From assembly GCA_963682175.1 (NCBI GenBank), contig OY821789.1:32742188-32806187 (forward strand): a stretch of DNA of 64,000 nt, read 5' to 3'. Below, piece after piece: positions 11,301 to 24,300 of the stretch (positions within the stretch are counted from its first letter, which is position 1; each line of letters starts with the position of its first letter). Origin of the DNA: Triglochin maritima (taxonomy: Eukaryota; Streptophyta; Magnoliopsida; Alismatales; Juncaginaceae). Both the position numbers and the translations under genes were made by a program. The notes under the pieces were generated by a model. It saw nothing but the letters and a program-made list of their open reading frames with translations. It was not told the origin of the DNA and made no database searches.

Positions 11301-13848
11301 ATTATTGGGAATTTCTGATATCTGCTGTCAAGTTTTGCTTCCAAGCAGAATATGATAGTGAAGATGCTATCGTTATCAATGGTTGTCTTGGTTATCTACT
11401 GCCTCTATCCATTTATGTAAAGTTATGTTCGTTTTGTAAATTATTTACATTGAATTATTGTAACATTGCTCACAACTAGAGCTTAAAAATTACAGGTTTT
11501 GGTAATTGCTGATACGTGTACTGTTTGCATCTCACTTGGATATTCTATAATATTCAGTTATTCACTATTGGCTATCACCTTCATACTTCTCTAATGCAAG
11601 AGATTTATATGTCATGATTCCACTTGATAGAATAAGAGTTTACTACAGAAAACATCATCTTCCATACCATATGAAGACAAGGACTGGGTGTTATTGCAAT
11701 TGTTTATTGAGTTTCATATTTACATTTGCTGTAAAGGTGTTTTTAGATATCAATATTGGTTACGTGTGGGTATCAAAAAGATAGTAATATGTCGTATAAA
11801 CTGTCCAGGAAAAATGAAACACAGAAAATAGTTTTAAAAAGTAGAAATCATTTATTGCTAACCATTTCTACTTGCTTGCAGGTATGTCTCTGTCGGGGAT
11901 ACTGTTCGACAGGGTATGCATCCACCAACAGTGGCTACCATTTACAGTGAATCAGAAGGAATTTTTGCATCTCCAGTTGGCTATGACCTGGTACGAGCTT
12001 TAATGGATGGATAACTGACTTTCATTTGTTTTTTAATGACAATGTGCCCTTGGCCGACCTGGCTTATTCTCTCCCTTAGTGACTTATGTACTGTTTTTTG
12101 TAGTAGTGATGGTCGTGTGCATAATGACATGACAAAGATGTTGGCAGTTGGGTACACAAGTACAACGTTGTAGTCACACAAAAAATAATAATAAAGGGGT
12201 ATCCTGTAAAATAAAAAAAATGACAAAATGATTCCTCTACCTCAACCTCGACTTCAATCCCTAGGGTGGAATATTTATAATTCCTTTCATTGTGAAGTTG
12301 TGTACCTCCTCGCTTTTCTCTTTTTTTGGACCTAATATATAGGCAAAGCACTTCTCAATGGTATGAAGAAACATGTCGAAAAAAGGCTTGCAAATACCAT
12401 AAATGCATAATGAAGGGCAAGGAGTACGACATACAAACATAATGGTGATCGAGTTATGCAAAATGAAAGCAACTGGTAGATGATATTACTTGATGGAAGT
12501 CAATGTCAAGGAAACAAACGTCATAACTGGGAACGATTCAGACACTTGTTTATAAGCCCTTATAATAAGAACATAATGTCATCACTGGAAACTATTTCAG
12601 ATTTCTGTTTATAAACCCTTTGAAAACGTTTGTATGCAGAACATATCCAGAAATTTCCTTATATGTTCGAATATTCCACTTATACTTTTATAATCTTCTT
12701 CAATTTATGTACAATACCTCTTTCCTTATCTTATAGATTGTTTATGGTTAAACTCAACAGTTTTGACTTTTTTCTACAAGATATGCTTATAATGATGTGG
12801 TTGTTAAAACCTGTGTTGGACTCATTCTTGTTTCTTGTGTATAAGTGGCTTCTACAATGTGTGCTCAAGACCTGAGAACTTTAGTACCTTTTAATGGTTA
12901 CAAATGTATACCAATGGTAGTATGTTAATGAAGACCATTTCATATTGAAAAACACAAGTTTAATGAATAGATTGATGTGTGTACAGAACCAAAATCATTA
13001 AATTTAAACCAATCGAAATGGCCAAGCTAAATGAACAGGTATGCATGTAAACGTTGATATTGTTCAGTCATTTGATAACTAGTCATTCTTTGATAAATTA
13101 TAACCGAGTCAGACTCAATGGAATTTTTTCAATTCTTTCTTCTGTCGTTATGGCGGAGAACTACGGGATATCCATCCTAGTCACTATGGATGCATTTGTG
13201 GAATTGCTAGTAAATTTCCTTGTGTAGTAAAAGGTTCCAGCCTATAAATTTTTTCTCTTTTGGGATCACGAGTTTCTGAAGAGGAAAACAGCTTAGCATG
13301 ATTCCTTTTTAATACTCTTGTATCATTCATCACCCACCAATTCAATTTTCAAATTATGTCCAGGCAACTGGCAAGTGAGATCTTATAAGTTCAACTGAAT
13401 CTTTTACAAAAGATGATCTAGAGAGGAACATATGCCTGAGTCCTTGAAGCTTTTGCAGGTATGGAGGAATTGCTATGAAGATTATGGCACTCCTTTGTCA
13501 GTTTGGCATCCACGAGCACCTGAAGGTTTCGTCTCCTTGGGATGTGTGGGAGTGCCTGGGTACGACGAGCCTTACCTAAACTCCGCATACTGTATAAGTT
13601 CGGAAATCACAGAAGAAACTCTACTTGAGGATCAGGCAGTGTGGACTGCACCTGAATCCTATCCATGGGCATGCTACTTCTACCAAGTCCAAAGCGAGGC
13701 ACTTCAGTTTGTTGCGCTGCGGCAACGGAAGGAAGAGTCTGATTGGAGACCCGTGAGAGTTTCTGAGCAGAAGCTGAAACAACTTTTGGAATCTAAGGGA
13801 CTCTTAGATGATCAAACAGAGCACATAGGAACTTCTTTAAATACATGA
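2377..13848 (+). CDS. VPS13: VPS13-family intermembrane lipid-transfer protein (3' part)
   Basis: This is the C-terminal 1444 residues of a giant VPS13 protein, a bridge-like transporter moving bulk lipid at membrane contact sites. Exons: 2377-3129, 3231-3304, 3402-3744, 3831-3929, 4008-4163, 4832-5013, 5099-5596, 7434-7611, 7714-7850, 8694-8820, 8997-9218, 9297-9656, 9906-10064, 10146-10427, 10500-10712, 10808-10860, 11882-11990, 13459-13848. All joins keep frame. The first exons hold the VPS13 adaptor-binding (SHR-BD) region, with DGWVYAPDVE and ARQRRWVRHRK. Exon 9297-9656 carries the ATG2/VPS13 C-terminal signature GVAFGVSGVVTKPVESARQ. The tail has two copies of a W-x-P...G-[YF]-VS-x-G motif (from the exon at 10808 onwards). 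I see no PH or C2 insertion in this part, which points to the SHRUBBY (SHBY) branch rather than the PH- or C2-containing VPS13M1 or M2; that subgroup call is from memory. The gene continues upstream of the window; bases 1-24, ending in a good donor (gag/gtgag), may be the preceding exon. Confidence 0.87.
7195..7236 (+). pseudogene. Duplicated fragment of the VPS13 exon at 7434
   Basis: About 40 bp around cagtgatgcc and ctggcaccagaccgtttt match bases 7478-7520 of the real exon, with a few changes between. The rest of the exon is not present and no usable downstream donor keeps frame, so this is a dead exon remnant inside the 1.8-kb intron 5597-7433. Confidence 0.55.
7262..7337 (+). repeat. Short tandem repeat, about 26 bp, nearly 3 copies
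   Basis: The unit is close to catgtcaattttactgataaaaaata. It is repeated with few changes just upstream of the exon at 7434 and contributes AT-rich sequence close to the acceptor. Confidence 0.6.
9219..9296 (+). other. GC-AG intron in the VPS13 gene
   Basis: The exon ends ...caaaacag and the next bases are gcatgt; the intron ends ...catgtag. Joining 9218 to 9297 is the only choice I found that keeps frame, and it recreates the conserved SKQVWSRRITGV segment. The donor is therefore GC rather than GT. GC-AG introns are a known minor class spliced by the ordinary spliceosome. Confidence 0.75.
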
Positions 13849-15364
13849 TCTGACTGTACTTTTCAAATGTTGAACCAATTTACAAAAGGCGATGAGTAAT
13901 TGTTTAAGTGAGAAACTTAAACAGTAAATTCATGGAAGTTTTATTTGTACAGATAGAATGCGTTATGCGTTTGTGCATACAGTTTTGTATGTATTAAAGG
14001 AAAACTGTATTAATGCAACCTAGAGATGGATAATCGTTTGTTGAAGTTAAAAATATAAGTATTAAACTGGTAGGGTGATCTGTTTATGTTTTTTCTCGTG
14101 TTGTGACATAATATGAAATACAAGTTTTTTTGTGAGTTAAAAAGGATATCTTGCAGATGAAATGTTTTACGATTTAGATTGTGAATGTAAATTAACAATT
14201 ATTTTCTGGATTTGCTTGAGTGGGGGAGTTGAAAATGTTCTAGTGATTTGAAATTGTGAATTTTTAGAGATATTAAAAAAGACAATGTTTGCATGAATAT
14301 AAACAGGAAGGTATTTGCAAATGTAATGGAAGTGGGCCGCTAGATTTATCTTACTAGAATTTGGTACTTGAGATCAAATGATTAAGCAATTTTTTTCGAT
14401 CTGAGTGCTTCACATAAGCAAACAATGCCTACCGGTTATTGATTTTTGAAGTACCAAGTTTTCTCTTGTGGACTCCTCCCGGAAATCGTGTTTTATTTGA
14501 AGTATCAAGTTGGCACTTGGATTTCAGAACTGACCTCTCTTCACTTGTTTTTGTTATAAGACTGCAATATTTGAGGTACCCAGTTTTTGCAGGACAAATT
14601 CAAATTCAGCCGCTGCAATATATAGGGCGAGCATGAACATAATAAATTATATCTGGCAACCATTAAGATGGAATCTTGAATTAAAAGTCTGCTCATTCCA
14701 AACTTGAACATTACTCTATAGTATTCAATGTAATGACTTCACATGGGAGTGACGGGCCGTTGAAGACTTGAAGTCATCTGACCATTCTTCGGAACGTCGA
14801 ATCTGTTTTTTTTCCACCGAGCTTTAACATTTTAATTAGATAATTAAATCAAAATTCCCTCTCCTTCCTCTGTTTGACATGAAAAAATACATAATATGAC
14901 ACGTTACGATTGATTGACCTCCCACCCCTACAAACAATCTCAAATAATTTTCACGTGGTAAATGCCCACACGCTCGTGGCGAGGTTGGTACGGGGTAGCA
15001 AATGTTTGCTTACGAGGAGAAAGAAAAAAAAAGATGGTACGTGAGACCATTTTAGGGAAGGAAAGACAAATATTTTAGGGTGTGATTGATTTGCAAGAAA
15101 TTGCGAAAAATTCGAAACTTAATTTCATGATTTTTAGAAATTGTAATTAAAGAAGTGGAAAAAGTCACTCCACAAGAATTATAGAACTTAGGTTTCAAAA
15201 TTATTTTAAGTTTCCCTATCACTATGGAAGTCCTGATCATCCTAAAAGTATTGTTAGCATTATTCAAAAGAAACTACAACAAACAAAAACACAAACACAC
15301 ATTGATGTTGTGCTAAAAAATAAAAACCGAAAGAGGAAAAAGCAGCAGAAGAGTCGAGTCGAGG
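13849..15364. other. Intergenic: VPS13 3' end and MUCI70-type promoter
   Basis: This is AT-rich sequence without a supportable gene. The first part should hold the VPS13 3' untranslated region and polyadenylation site. The last few hundred bases before 15365 are presumed promoter and leader; I see no decisive TATA box. Confidence 0.5.
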
Positions 15365-18300
15365 ATGGCTCAGTTCCGGGAGCAGTTAGGGATTCGGATC
15401 CCGCACAAGCACGCCCGGATCCGCCGCGGGAAGAGTTTCCGACGGGTCCTCTCGCCGCCGATCGTCGCCGTCGTCTTCCTCTTTCTAGTCGTCACCCTCT
15501 TCGCCTTCTGGCTTCTCTCCTCCGATAGAGGTGGGTTTGAGAGATTTTATTGGATTTTTTGAGGTTTCTTTTGCTTTGATTTGAAAGGGTGTAAAGATTG
15601 GATTTTGATTGGTTTGGTGTGGTTTTGAGGTGTTTGAAGTTGGATTTTTTTTATGGTTTAGTTGGAGTTGGAAGGGGGTTGGTTTGGGTTTGGGTTTGGG
15701 TTGGAAAGGTGTGATTGTGTTTGGTTTGATTTGATTTGATTTAATTGAAGAGGTAAAGGTTGGATTTTGTTGAGTTGAAAGGGGTAAAGACTTTGTTTGG
15801 TTTGAAGAGGTTTGTAAAGGTTGGATTTTGTGGGTTAGTACTTTTGTGGGAGTTTGAAGTGGGTTGAATTGAATGGGGTGGAATTAGTTTTTGGGGTGGA
15901 TGTGACTTGTGAGGGATAAAGGTTGGATTTTTATGGATTTCTAGTGGGAGTTGGAATGGTTGGATTGTTTGGTTTTGACTTGGATTGGGTAAATATTTGA
16001 TTCTGAATGCTGTTGGTGTGGGATGACTAACGGGTAAGATTGGGTTTGTAGGTTGAAGTTTTAAGGGTGTTAGAATGCTTTCGGTGAAGAATCTGAAGAT
16101 TGGTAGGTTCCAAATGATTTTGGTGTGAGAAGTAGTTTCTAGATGGTTTTTGGAAGAAAGAAGAAGAAAAAACCAAAAGAAATTCAACATGTTGGATTTT
16201 GTTTGGTATTGTGTGGTTTTAAGGGGTAAACATTCGATTTTGAATGTTGTTTCTATGGGGTGTAGGTTTGTTGAGTGAATGGGTTGGTTTTTAGGGGTTT
16301 GTAAAATGATTGTGTTTAGGTTGGTGTAGGTGAAGATTGGGTTCATAATGCTTTTGGTGTGGGTTGAAGGGGATGGAAGTATTCTTTAAAAATAAAAATT
16401 TGAAAATCTCAATGTGTTGTATCTTCTGATGGGAACCGTCAGATGTGCATCTAGGGGTCAAGAAGTGCTCTGTCACTGTGCAAGAGAAGTTGTTTCAGTT
16501 GATCGTTAGTTAGGTCCACTATTGTGCTGATCTGGTTGTTGGTTGATGAAGATGTCCGTTAGATTGTATGTCCGTTAGATTGAACGACGGAGATGAAGTG
16601 ACTTAAGTGGATCGTGCGGTTATGTCTGTTGATGGAAGAATAAACCGATTACCGGATCCGATAATTGCCCCAAGCACTGCTCAGTCATCTCTCCCATCGG
16701 TCCTCTTTATTTTTCCCTTTTGTAGCTGCATTTTTCGTTAATTACTTGTAACTAACGACAAGACAATTTGAGAGCGTTATTAGCTCGGATTTAGTTGTAA
16801 TTAGATTAGGTCGGGGTTTTTTCATCCTCTCTTCTCTGGAGAGGGTTTTTCCCCGAATATAAATAGTATGAGAAATGAGAAAAGGGGAGGCAATTAGCCC
16901 TAAAATTGGCATCAATTGGAGCTGGAGTGGCTCGAACACTTCCCTTGGAGCTTCGTGTACCTCGAATACACGCGAATCTACCCTGAGATAAGGTCAAACT
17001 GCTGACTCGATCTCAGACAGCCGTCTCCGGCGGCTTGGTTGAAGGTTTTGATCGGTTTCCTCGTCGGAAACCTATCAAATTGGTATCAGAGCCAGCCGAG
17101 CCCAAAGGAATGGCAGACAAAGGCAGTGGAGTGGATGGAGGATCAGATCTGAAGCATTACTTGGCAAGTGAGATGGAGAAGCTCGCTGCCCTGAATAGTG
17201 AGATTTTGAAGCTGATAAATCATCAAAGAGGAAGGATAGATGGGCTGGAGCACAAGATCGGCAACCTATCTCGCCAGTTCACCGGGGACCTCCTCACTAT
17301 CTCTAGCCGGTTAGACGTCTTGGAGACTCACACTCCTCATGCGTACCAGAACGAAGATCAGTTACCTCCGAGTTCAGATCTGAAGAACTGCTCGTATGGA
17401 AAGCCAGTCCACGCTGAAGGGAGAGCAAAGATGTTAGATTATGATGGATCTACAGATCCAAATCAGTGGATCTTTAGATGCAATAGGTACTTTCTAGTAC
17501 ACTCAATCTCTCATCATCAAAAAGCTTTTTGCGCCTCTAACTATCTTTATGGGGATGCACTGGAGTGGTATTGGTGGATGCTAAAAAATCACCCAAATTT
17601 GGACTGGAATTTTTTTTGTTGTGAACTTGAGAAGAACTATGCATCACCCTATGAGAACACAACGACCTCCATTAAACAGTTAAGTCAGGTGGGAAGAGTA
17701 GAAGAGTATAACAAGGACTTTAGAAGATTAAGTGTAAAATGCTGCTTGGTGGAACAAGATCAGATTGGACTCTTTTTGGGAGGACTCAAACCCGACATCA
17801 AAGCTGAGGTTGAATCCTATGAACCAGAGACGTTGTGTAGAGCTATGAGTTTAGCTGTGTTACAAGAAAAGAAATTGAAATATTTGAGAGAGTCACTCAA
17901 GTTCAGTCAGAATCAGAACATCCCTAAATCCCATCCCATTAGTAACAGACCAGGAGGGATTAACTCCATAACCAGGGGCACCTACATCAAGCAAGGGGAG
18001 GATAAGGTACTAGCTCCTACCAGGAGGTTAACCTTAGCTCAACAGGACGAAAGAAAGAAGAAAGGTTTGTGCTTCTACTGTGAGGACAAGTGGCACAGGA
18101 ATCATAAGTGTGAACCCAGCAAAATGTTTGCCCTCCAATTGTGTAGGGAGGAAGAAGTGAATGAGGTGGAAGAAATTCAGTCAGTTGAGAATGAGGAAGA
18201 AGCCCCTCATATATCTTTATGTGTCATGGGTGGTCAAATAAAAAATTCAACTATGAGGATGATGGACACCATTCAAGGGAAACAAGTTGCAGTACTTATT

Positions 18301-21300
18301 GATTCGGGGAGTACGAACAACTTTATTGACCAGAAGGTGGTGAAGAAGTTGGGGTTAAGTTTACAACAAGGGGGAACACAATCTGTGATGCTAGCCTCAG
18401 GGGAGAAGGTACCTGGGCTGGGATTGACTGAGCTCACTGTCCTTAAGTTGCAAGGTTTGGACATTGCTATGGAATTTCATGTGCTGGCTTTAGGGGTATA
18501 CGGGGTTGTCTTGGGAGCAGATTGGTTGAGTAGTCTAGATACTATCACATGGAACTTAAAGAACCAGTCTATGCAGTTTCAGTTAGACAAGCGAAAATAT
18601 GAGCTAAAAGGAATGAAGCATCCAACTCTGGGGAGAATTTCTGAAGGTAAATTTCAGAAAGAAATTAGGCAATCCACCCAATTGTATTTGCTCCAGTTGC
18701 ATGAAATAAATGGGAATCAGGAACAAGAAGTAAGCAATAAAGATCAATTGCAAAAAATTCAGCCAGATGAGTTAAGGGGAGTGTTGCTGAAGTTTGCTAA
18801 AATCTTTGATGAACCAAAAGGATTGCCACCTTGCAGAAGTTATGACCATCACATACCCCTCATTGAAGAATCTAAAACAGTCAAATTGACACCTTATAGA
18901 CATTCTCCCTATCAAAAAAGTATCATAGAAGAAACTATAAAGGAAGGGTTAACGAATGGAATTATCAGACCTAGCACCAGTGCCTTTGCTTCACCTGTTT
19001 TATTAGTCAAAAAACATGATGGTGGGTGGAGAATGTGTGTGGATTATAGAGCACTTAACGTAAATACCCTGAAGGATAGATACCCCATTCCCCTCATAGA
19101 TGAGCTGCTGGACGAATTGCATGGAGCAGTTTACTTCACCAAGCTGGACCTCAGATCAGGGTACCATCAAATTAGAATGAGAAAGAGTGATATCCACAAA
19201 ACAGCTTTCAGAACCCATGATGGTCACTATGAATTCTTGGTAATGCCATTTGGGTTAACCAATGCTCCTTCCACCTTTCAACATTTAATGAATGATGTTT
19301 TCAGACCTTATTTGAGGAAGTTCATATTAGTTTTCTTTGATGATATCTTGATATACAGTACTGATTGGGAAGAGCATTTACAGCACTTAGCTAAAACATT
19401 AGAATTGTTGCTGAGTAATCAGTTGTTTGTTAAGCTGTCTAAATGTGCCTTTGGGCAGCAACAGGTGGGGTATTTGGGGCACATTATTTCAGCAAGTGGG
19501 GTTTCAGTGGATCCAGACAAGGTCAGGGTTATGCATGCTTGGCCTACGCCTAAGTCTCTCAAGGGGTTGAGGGGCTTCTTGGGCCTTACAGGTTACTACA
19601 GGAAATTTATCAAGCTTTATGGAGTAATTGCCTCACCACTGACTCAGTTGCTGAAGTCAGATAAATTTAGTTGGAATGATGCAGCTCAGAATTCTTTTGA
19701 AACCCTGAAAGCCGCAATGATGAAGGCTCCTGTCTTAGGCACACCCAACTTCCAACAACCCTTTGAAATAGAATGTGATGCTTGTGGAGGAGGTGTGGGT
19801 GTTGTGTTGATGCAAGAAGGGAAACCCATAGCCTATATGAGCAAAGGGTTGAAGGGGAAGAAATTGTATTTGTCCACGTATGAAAAAGAACTAGAAGCCC
19901 TTGTGTTAGCTGTTTTAAAATGGAAGTCATACCTATTGAGTAATCCATTTGTGGTTAGAACTTATCATCAAGCCTTAAAGTATCTTTTGGAGCAAAGAAT
20001 TCAGCACCCTTCACAACACAAGTGGCTTGTTAAATTAATGGGATTAGACTTCAAGGTGGAGTATAAGAGAGGGAAGTTAAATGTAGCAGCAGATGCTCTT
20101 TCAAGAATGGGAGAAGAAGAAGAATCTGAAATACATCAGCCCACAGTAGCAGCTATAACCCAAATCACTCCTAATTGGTATCAGGAAATTCAGAAGTTGT
20201 ATGCTCAAGACCCAGCTTATCAAGAACTGATTATTAAGTGGAAGAGGGGAGACTTAGATCACCTGAAATACAAATTGAAAGGTGATGTCCTATATTACAC
20301 AGGCAGAATTTTTTTACTCAAGGGATCTCTGATCATTCCCAAGCTCTTGAATGAGTTTCATGATACCCCCCTAGCTGGTCACTCAGGGTACTTGAAAACC
20401 ATACAGAGATTAAAATTAATTTTTTTCTGGAAGGGAATGTCAGTGGACGTCAAGGAGCATATTAGACAATGCGATACATGTCAGTGATGCAAGAGTGAAA
20501 CACTCTCCCCAGCTGGATTACTCCAGCCATTGCCTGTACCTGAGCACATCTGGGAGGATATTTCAATGGATTTCATTGAGGGACTCCCCCCCCCCCCCTC
20601 ACATCATAAAAATTGTATCCTAGTTGTGGTTGACAGATTAAGCAAATATGCTCACTTCATAGCTCTCAAACACCCCTATACAGCTTCAACGGTGGCACAG
20701 GTGTTCATCTCTTCTGTTGTTAAACTCCACGGCTTTCCTAAAACAATTGTCAGTGACAGAGATGTAGTGTTCACGAGTCTGTTTTGGCAAGAATTGTTCA
20801 AACTTCAAGGTAGCCAACTCAACATGAGCACAACATACCATCCTCAATCAGATGGCCAAACAGAAGTGGTGAACAGGTGCTTAGAATCATATTTGAGATG
20901 TTTTTGTTACTCTCAACCAAAGGAATGGAATAAGTGGTTAGCTTGGGCAGAGTTCTGGCATAATACTAATTATCACACATCCACCCACACTACTCCATTC
21001 GAAGTTGTCTATGGCAGACCTCCTCCCACCTTACTGTCTTACGTACCAGGGACTGCCAAAGTGGAAAATGTGGCCTTATCACTAAGGTCCCGTGATGAGA
21101 TCATCAAGGAATTTAAGTGGCAGCTGAAACAAGCTCAAATCCGAATGAAACATCAGGCAGATTCAGCCAGGACAGAGAGGAGTTTTGAAGTAGGGGATCA
21201 AGTCTACTTAAAACTGCAACCATATCGACAAGATTCAGTGGTAAGGAGGACTAATCATAAGTTAGCAGCAAAATATTATGGACCTTACACAGTTCTTAAG

Positions 21301-24300
21301 AAGATAGGATCAGTGGCATACAAAATTCAACTCCCTCCACAATCTAAGGTCCATAATGTCTTCCATATCTCTCAGCTGAAAAGATCACATGGGAACCATT
21401 CAGTGGTCACTGAGATTCCACCAAATCCACACGAACTCAGGGGAGAGATAGAACCATTGAAGATTCTAGGTAGGAGACTATGCAAGAAAGGAAATAAAGC
21501 TGGGGTTGAGTTGCTGGTCCAGTGGAAAGAAAAGGAAGAGGAAGATGCCACTTGGGAGGAATTAGAGAAATTCAGAAGGAGGTTTCCCTCCTTTGTCCTT
21601 GAGGGCAAGGACTAAGCTAAGGGAAGGGGCTGATGGGAACCGTCAGATGTGCATCTAGGGGTCAAGAAGTGCTCTGTCACTGTGCAAGAGAAGTTGTTTC
21701 AGTTGATCGTTAGTTAGGTCCACTATTGTGCTGATCTGGTTGTTGGTTGATGAAGATGTCCGTTAGATTGTATGTCCGTTAGATTGAACGACGGAGATGA
21801 AGTGACTTAAGTGGATCGTGCGGTTATGTCTGTTGATGGAAGAATAAACCGATTACCGGATCCGATAATTGCCCCAAGCACTGCTCAGTCATCTCTCCCA
21901 TCAGTCCTCTTTATTTTTCCCTTTTGTAGCTGCATTTTTCGTTAATTACTTGTAACTAACGACAAGACAATTTGAGAGCGTTATTAGCTCGGATTTAGTT
22001 GTAATTAGATTAGGTCGGGGTTTTTTCATCCTCTCTTCTCTGGAGAGGGTTTTTCCCCGAATATAAATAGTATGAGAAATGAGAAAAGGGGAGGCAATTA
22101 GCCCTAAAATTGGCATCAATTGGAGCTGGAGTGGCTCGAACACTTCCCTTGGAGCTTCGTGTACCTCGAATACACGCGAATCTACCCTGAGATAAGGTCA
22201 AACTGCTGACTCGATCTCAGACAGCCGTCTCCGGCGGCTTGGTTGAAGGTTTTGATCGGTTTCCTCGTCGGAAACCTATCAAATTTTGGTATTGTGTGGT
22301 TTTAAGGGGTAAAGATTCGATTTTGAATGCTGTTTCTATGGGGTGTAGGTTTGTTGAGTGAATGGGTTGGTTTTTAGGGGTTTGTAAAATGATTGTGTTT
22401 AGGTTGGTGTAGGTGAAGATTGGGTTCATAATGCTTTTGGTGTGGGTTGAAGGGGATGGAAGTATTCTTTAAAAATAAAAATTTGAAAATCTCAATGTGT
22501 TGTATCTTCTTTGGTTTGGTATAAATAATTATAAGGGGTGAAGCTTGGGGATGGGAATTTGGTATCTCCCCATTGCCATCCAAGCGTACCATTTGTGTAA
22601 TTTTAGCATGATCAATTCATAGTTGGGCACGAGATTTGGCTATGTGTTGTATTTCAGACCTTGGTGGTGAACTGGTGATGTTTGTGTTTTCCACCTTTGT
22701 CGGTATCAAATGATCGATTTGGGCCCCTAATTGTTTGCTCTTCTTGTGATTTTGTTGCTCTTCCTTGTCAACCACTGTTAGTATTGTGGCAGCCTACAAG
22801 TGATGTAGATGGGTTGGAAGGTAAAGGGAATGAAGGATTAGATTTTGATAGCTTAGTAGTAAATTTAGTTCTTGGTGGAAAACTCGTTCGACTTTTATGT
22901 TATTCATCTGTTTTGGTTGGTGTCGCAAATTAGTTGCCGGATTTAGATCAGTAGAGCTGGTTAAATTTGCTTGATAATTAGATTGGTATCTTGAATTTGT
23001 GTCCATTTAACTTTTAGTTTCTGGTAGTTGGTGTATGGGATACTTAAATTTGATGCGCTTTGTTTTGTGTTTCTTTATGTTTTTTCAGGATAAAAATTAT
23101 CTGGCAGGTAATTATTAAATTGAGATGTGTGAAATGGATTTAATGGATCTGTGTTACATTTTGCAGATATTCAAGAACGGTTTGATGATGTGTATGAGGA
23201 TGATGAGGAAGGCCTTGACATTCAGTCTCCTTTTAACAAGTCCATGCCTGATAGGAAGTTGAGGTTTGGCAGGGGGTTGGGGACCGGTGGTCGTGATTCG
23301 AGGTATTGGGACAAAGATGACAGAAGAAGGGATGACGAGTATGATGAAGATAGTCTTGACATCTCTAGAGGCAGCAAGGATGATGAATCGGTGATCAAGA
23401 ACCACCACAAGGGCAAAGTAGGACAAGGTAGTGGGGAGGAGAAGTTTCACGAGGGTAGAGGACTATACGATGAAGCGGGTCGCAATGAACTTAAGCAGTT
23501 CGAGGAGAGGTATAAGGAATCTCTGAACAATGCAGAGCTGTCAGCAGAGCAGGACAAGGGGGGCGAGGATGCCAATCCTGCTGGTGACTACGATGATAGT
23601 ATTGACATTGATGATGACATGAACAAGCCTGAGGATCTAGAGCATGAAGAACATCACATGCACGAAGGCATTGATGCAGATAGAACTGTGAACAACCCTG
23701 GAGATTTAGACCATGAAGAATATAACACTCATGAAGGCAGAATTAGAAAGTCACGTTTATGGACAGAAATTGGAGTGGTTAATAACTCTGAAACAAATCC
23801 TTTTGAAAGTATAGCTTCTTCGGTTTTCTTAAAATCTAGTGGCAATGCAAAACTAGAACATGAAGAGGAGAGTGGTGGAGCATCAATTAGAAAAGCTTCC
23901 ATCTCCAAGCACAAACCTAGTGTCAAAGTTAAAACAAGACGCCGTATGTATCTATTTTTGTCTTTTGGTTTCCTTGCAAGTAGTTTAAAGACGGGGGATT
24001 GTTGGTTAAATGTAACGTGTGCACTTGATTTTTGTATCAATAGCAGGTAAGTACGCATTTCCCTTGCCTCTTCAGTTGAGGCAGTTTTTGAACCAGTCCT
24101 TGGTGTTGCTTCGTGCATCCATAGCTTTGAGCCTTTGACCAATCACAATGTAAAATATAGCTATACAAAGTGCGAAAGATTTTAGGGGTAAAGTTGTATT
24201 TTGTGATTATATAGGCTATATATGTAGGCATTGATGGGTAAGAGAACCTATTGACGTTTTGAATCTTTTGATATTATTGGGCTAATGTATGGTAGTTCTG

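Larger units (their letters stand above)
16427..22281 (+). mobile_element. Ty3/Gypsy chromovirus LTR retrotransposon, 5.86 kb
   Basis: This is a complete LTR element in intron 1 of the MUCI70-like gene, in the same orientation. It has two 651-bp LTRs that start TGATGG and end CTATCA, a tRNA-iMet primer site tggtatcagagc at 17081, one long gag-pol frame, and a purine tract gctaagggaaggggc (21616-21630) before the 3' LTR. By eye the LTRs differ at one base only (catcggtcc against catcagtcc), which implies a very recent insertion. The order protease, RT, RNase H, integrase, chromodomain makes it a chromovirus. The compact length and the RT sequence suggest the Reina-like branch, which I hold with low certainty. 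Confidence 0.95.

Noticed and set aside
11048..11479. 143-codon plus-strand frame within a VPS13 intron
   Set aside because: The adjacent exons join in frame without it and its sequence shows no known motif.
15741..16346. 201-codon minus-strand open frame rich in Pro, Asn, Thr and His
   Set aside because: It is the complement of a T/G-rich intron of the MUCI70-like gene, has no family signature, and part of it is inside the duplicated 225-bp block.
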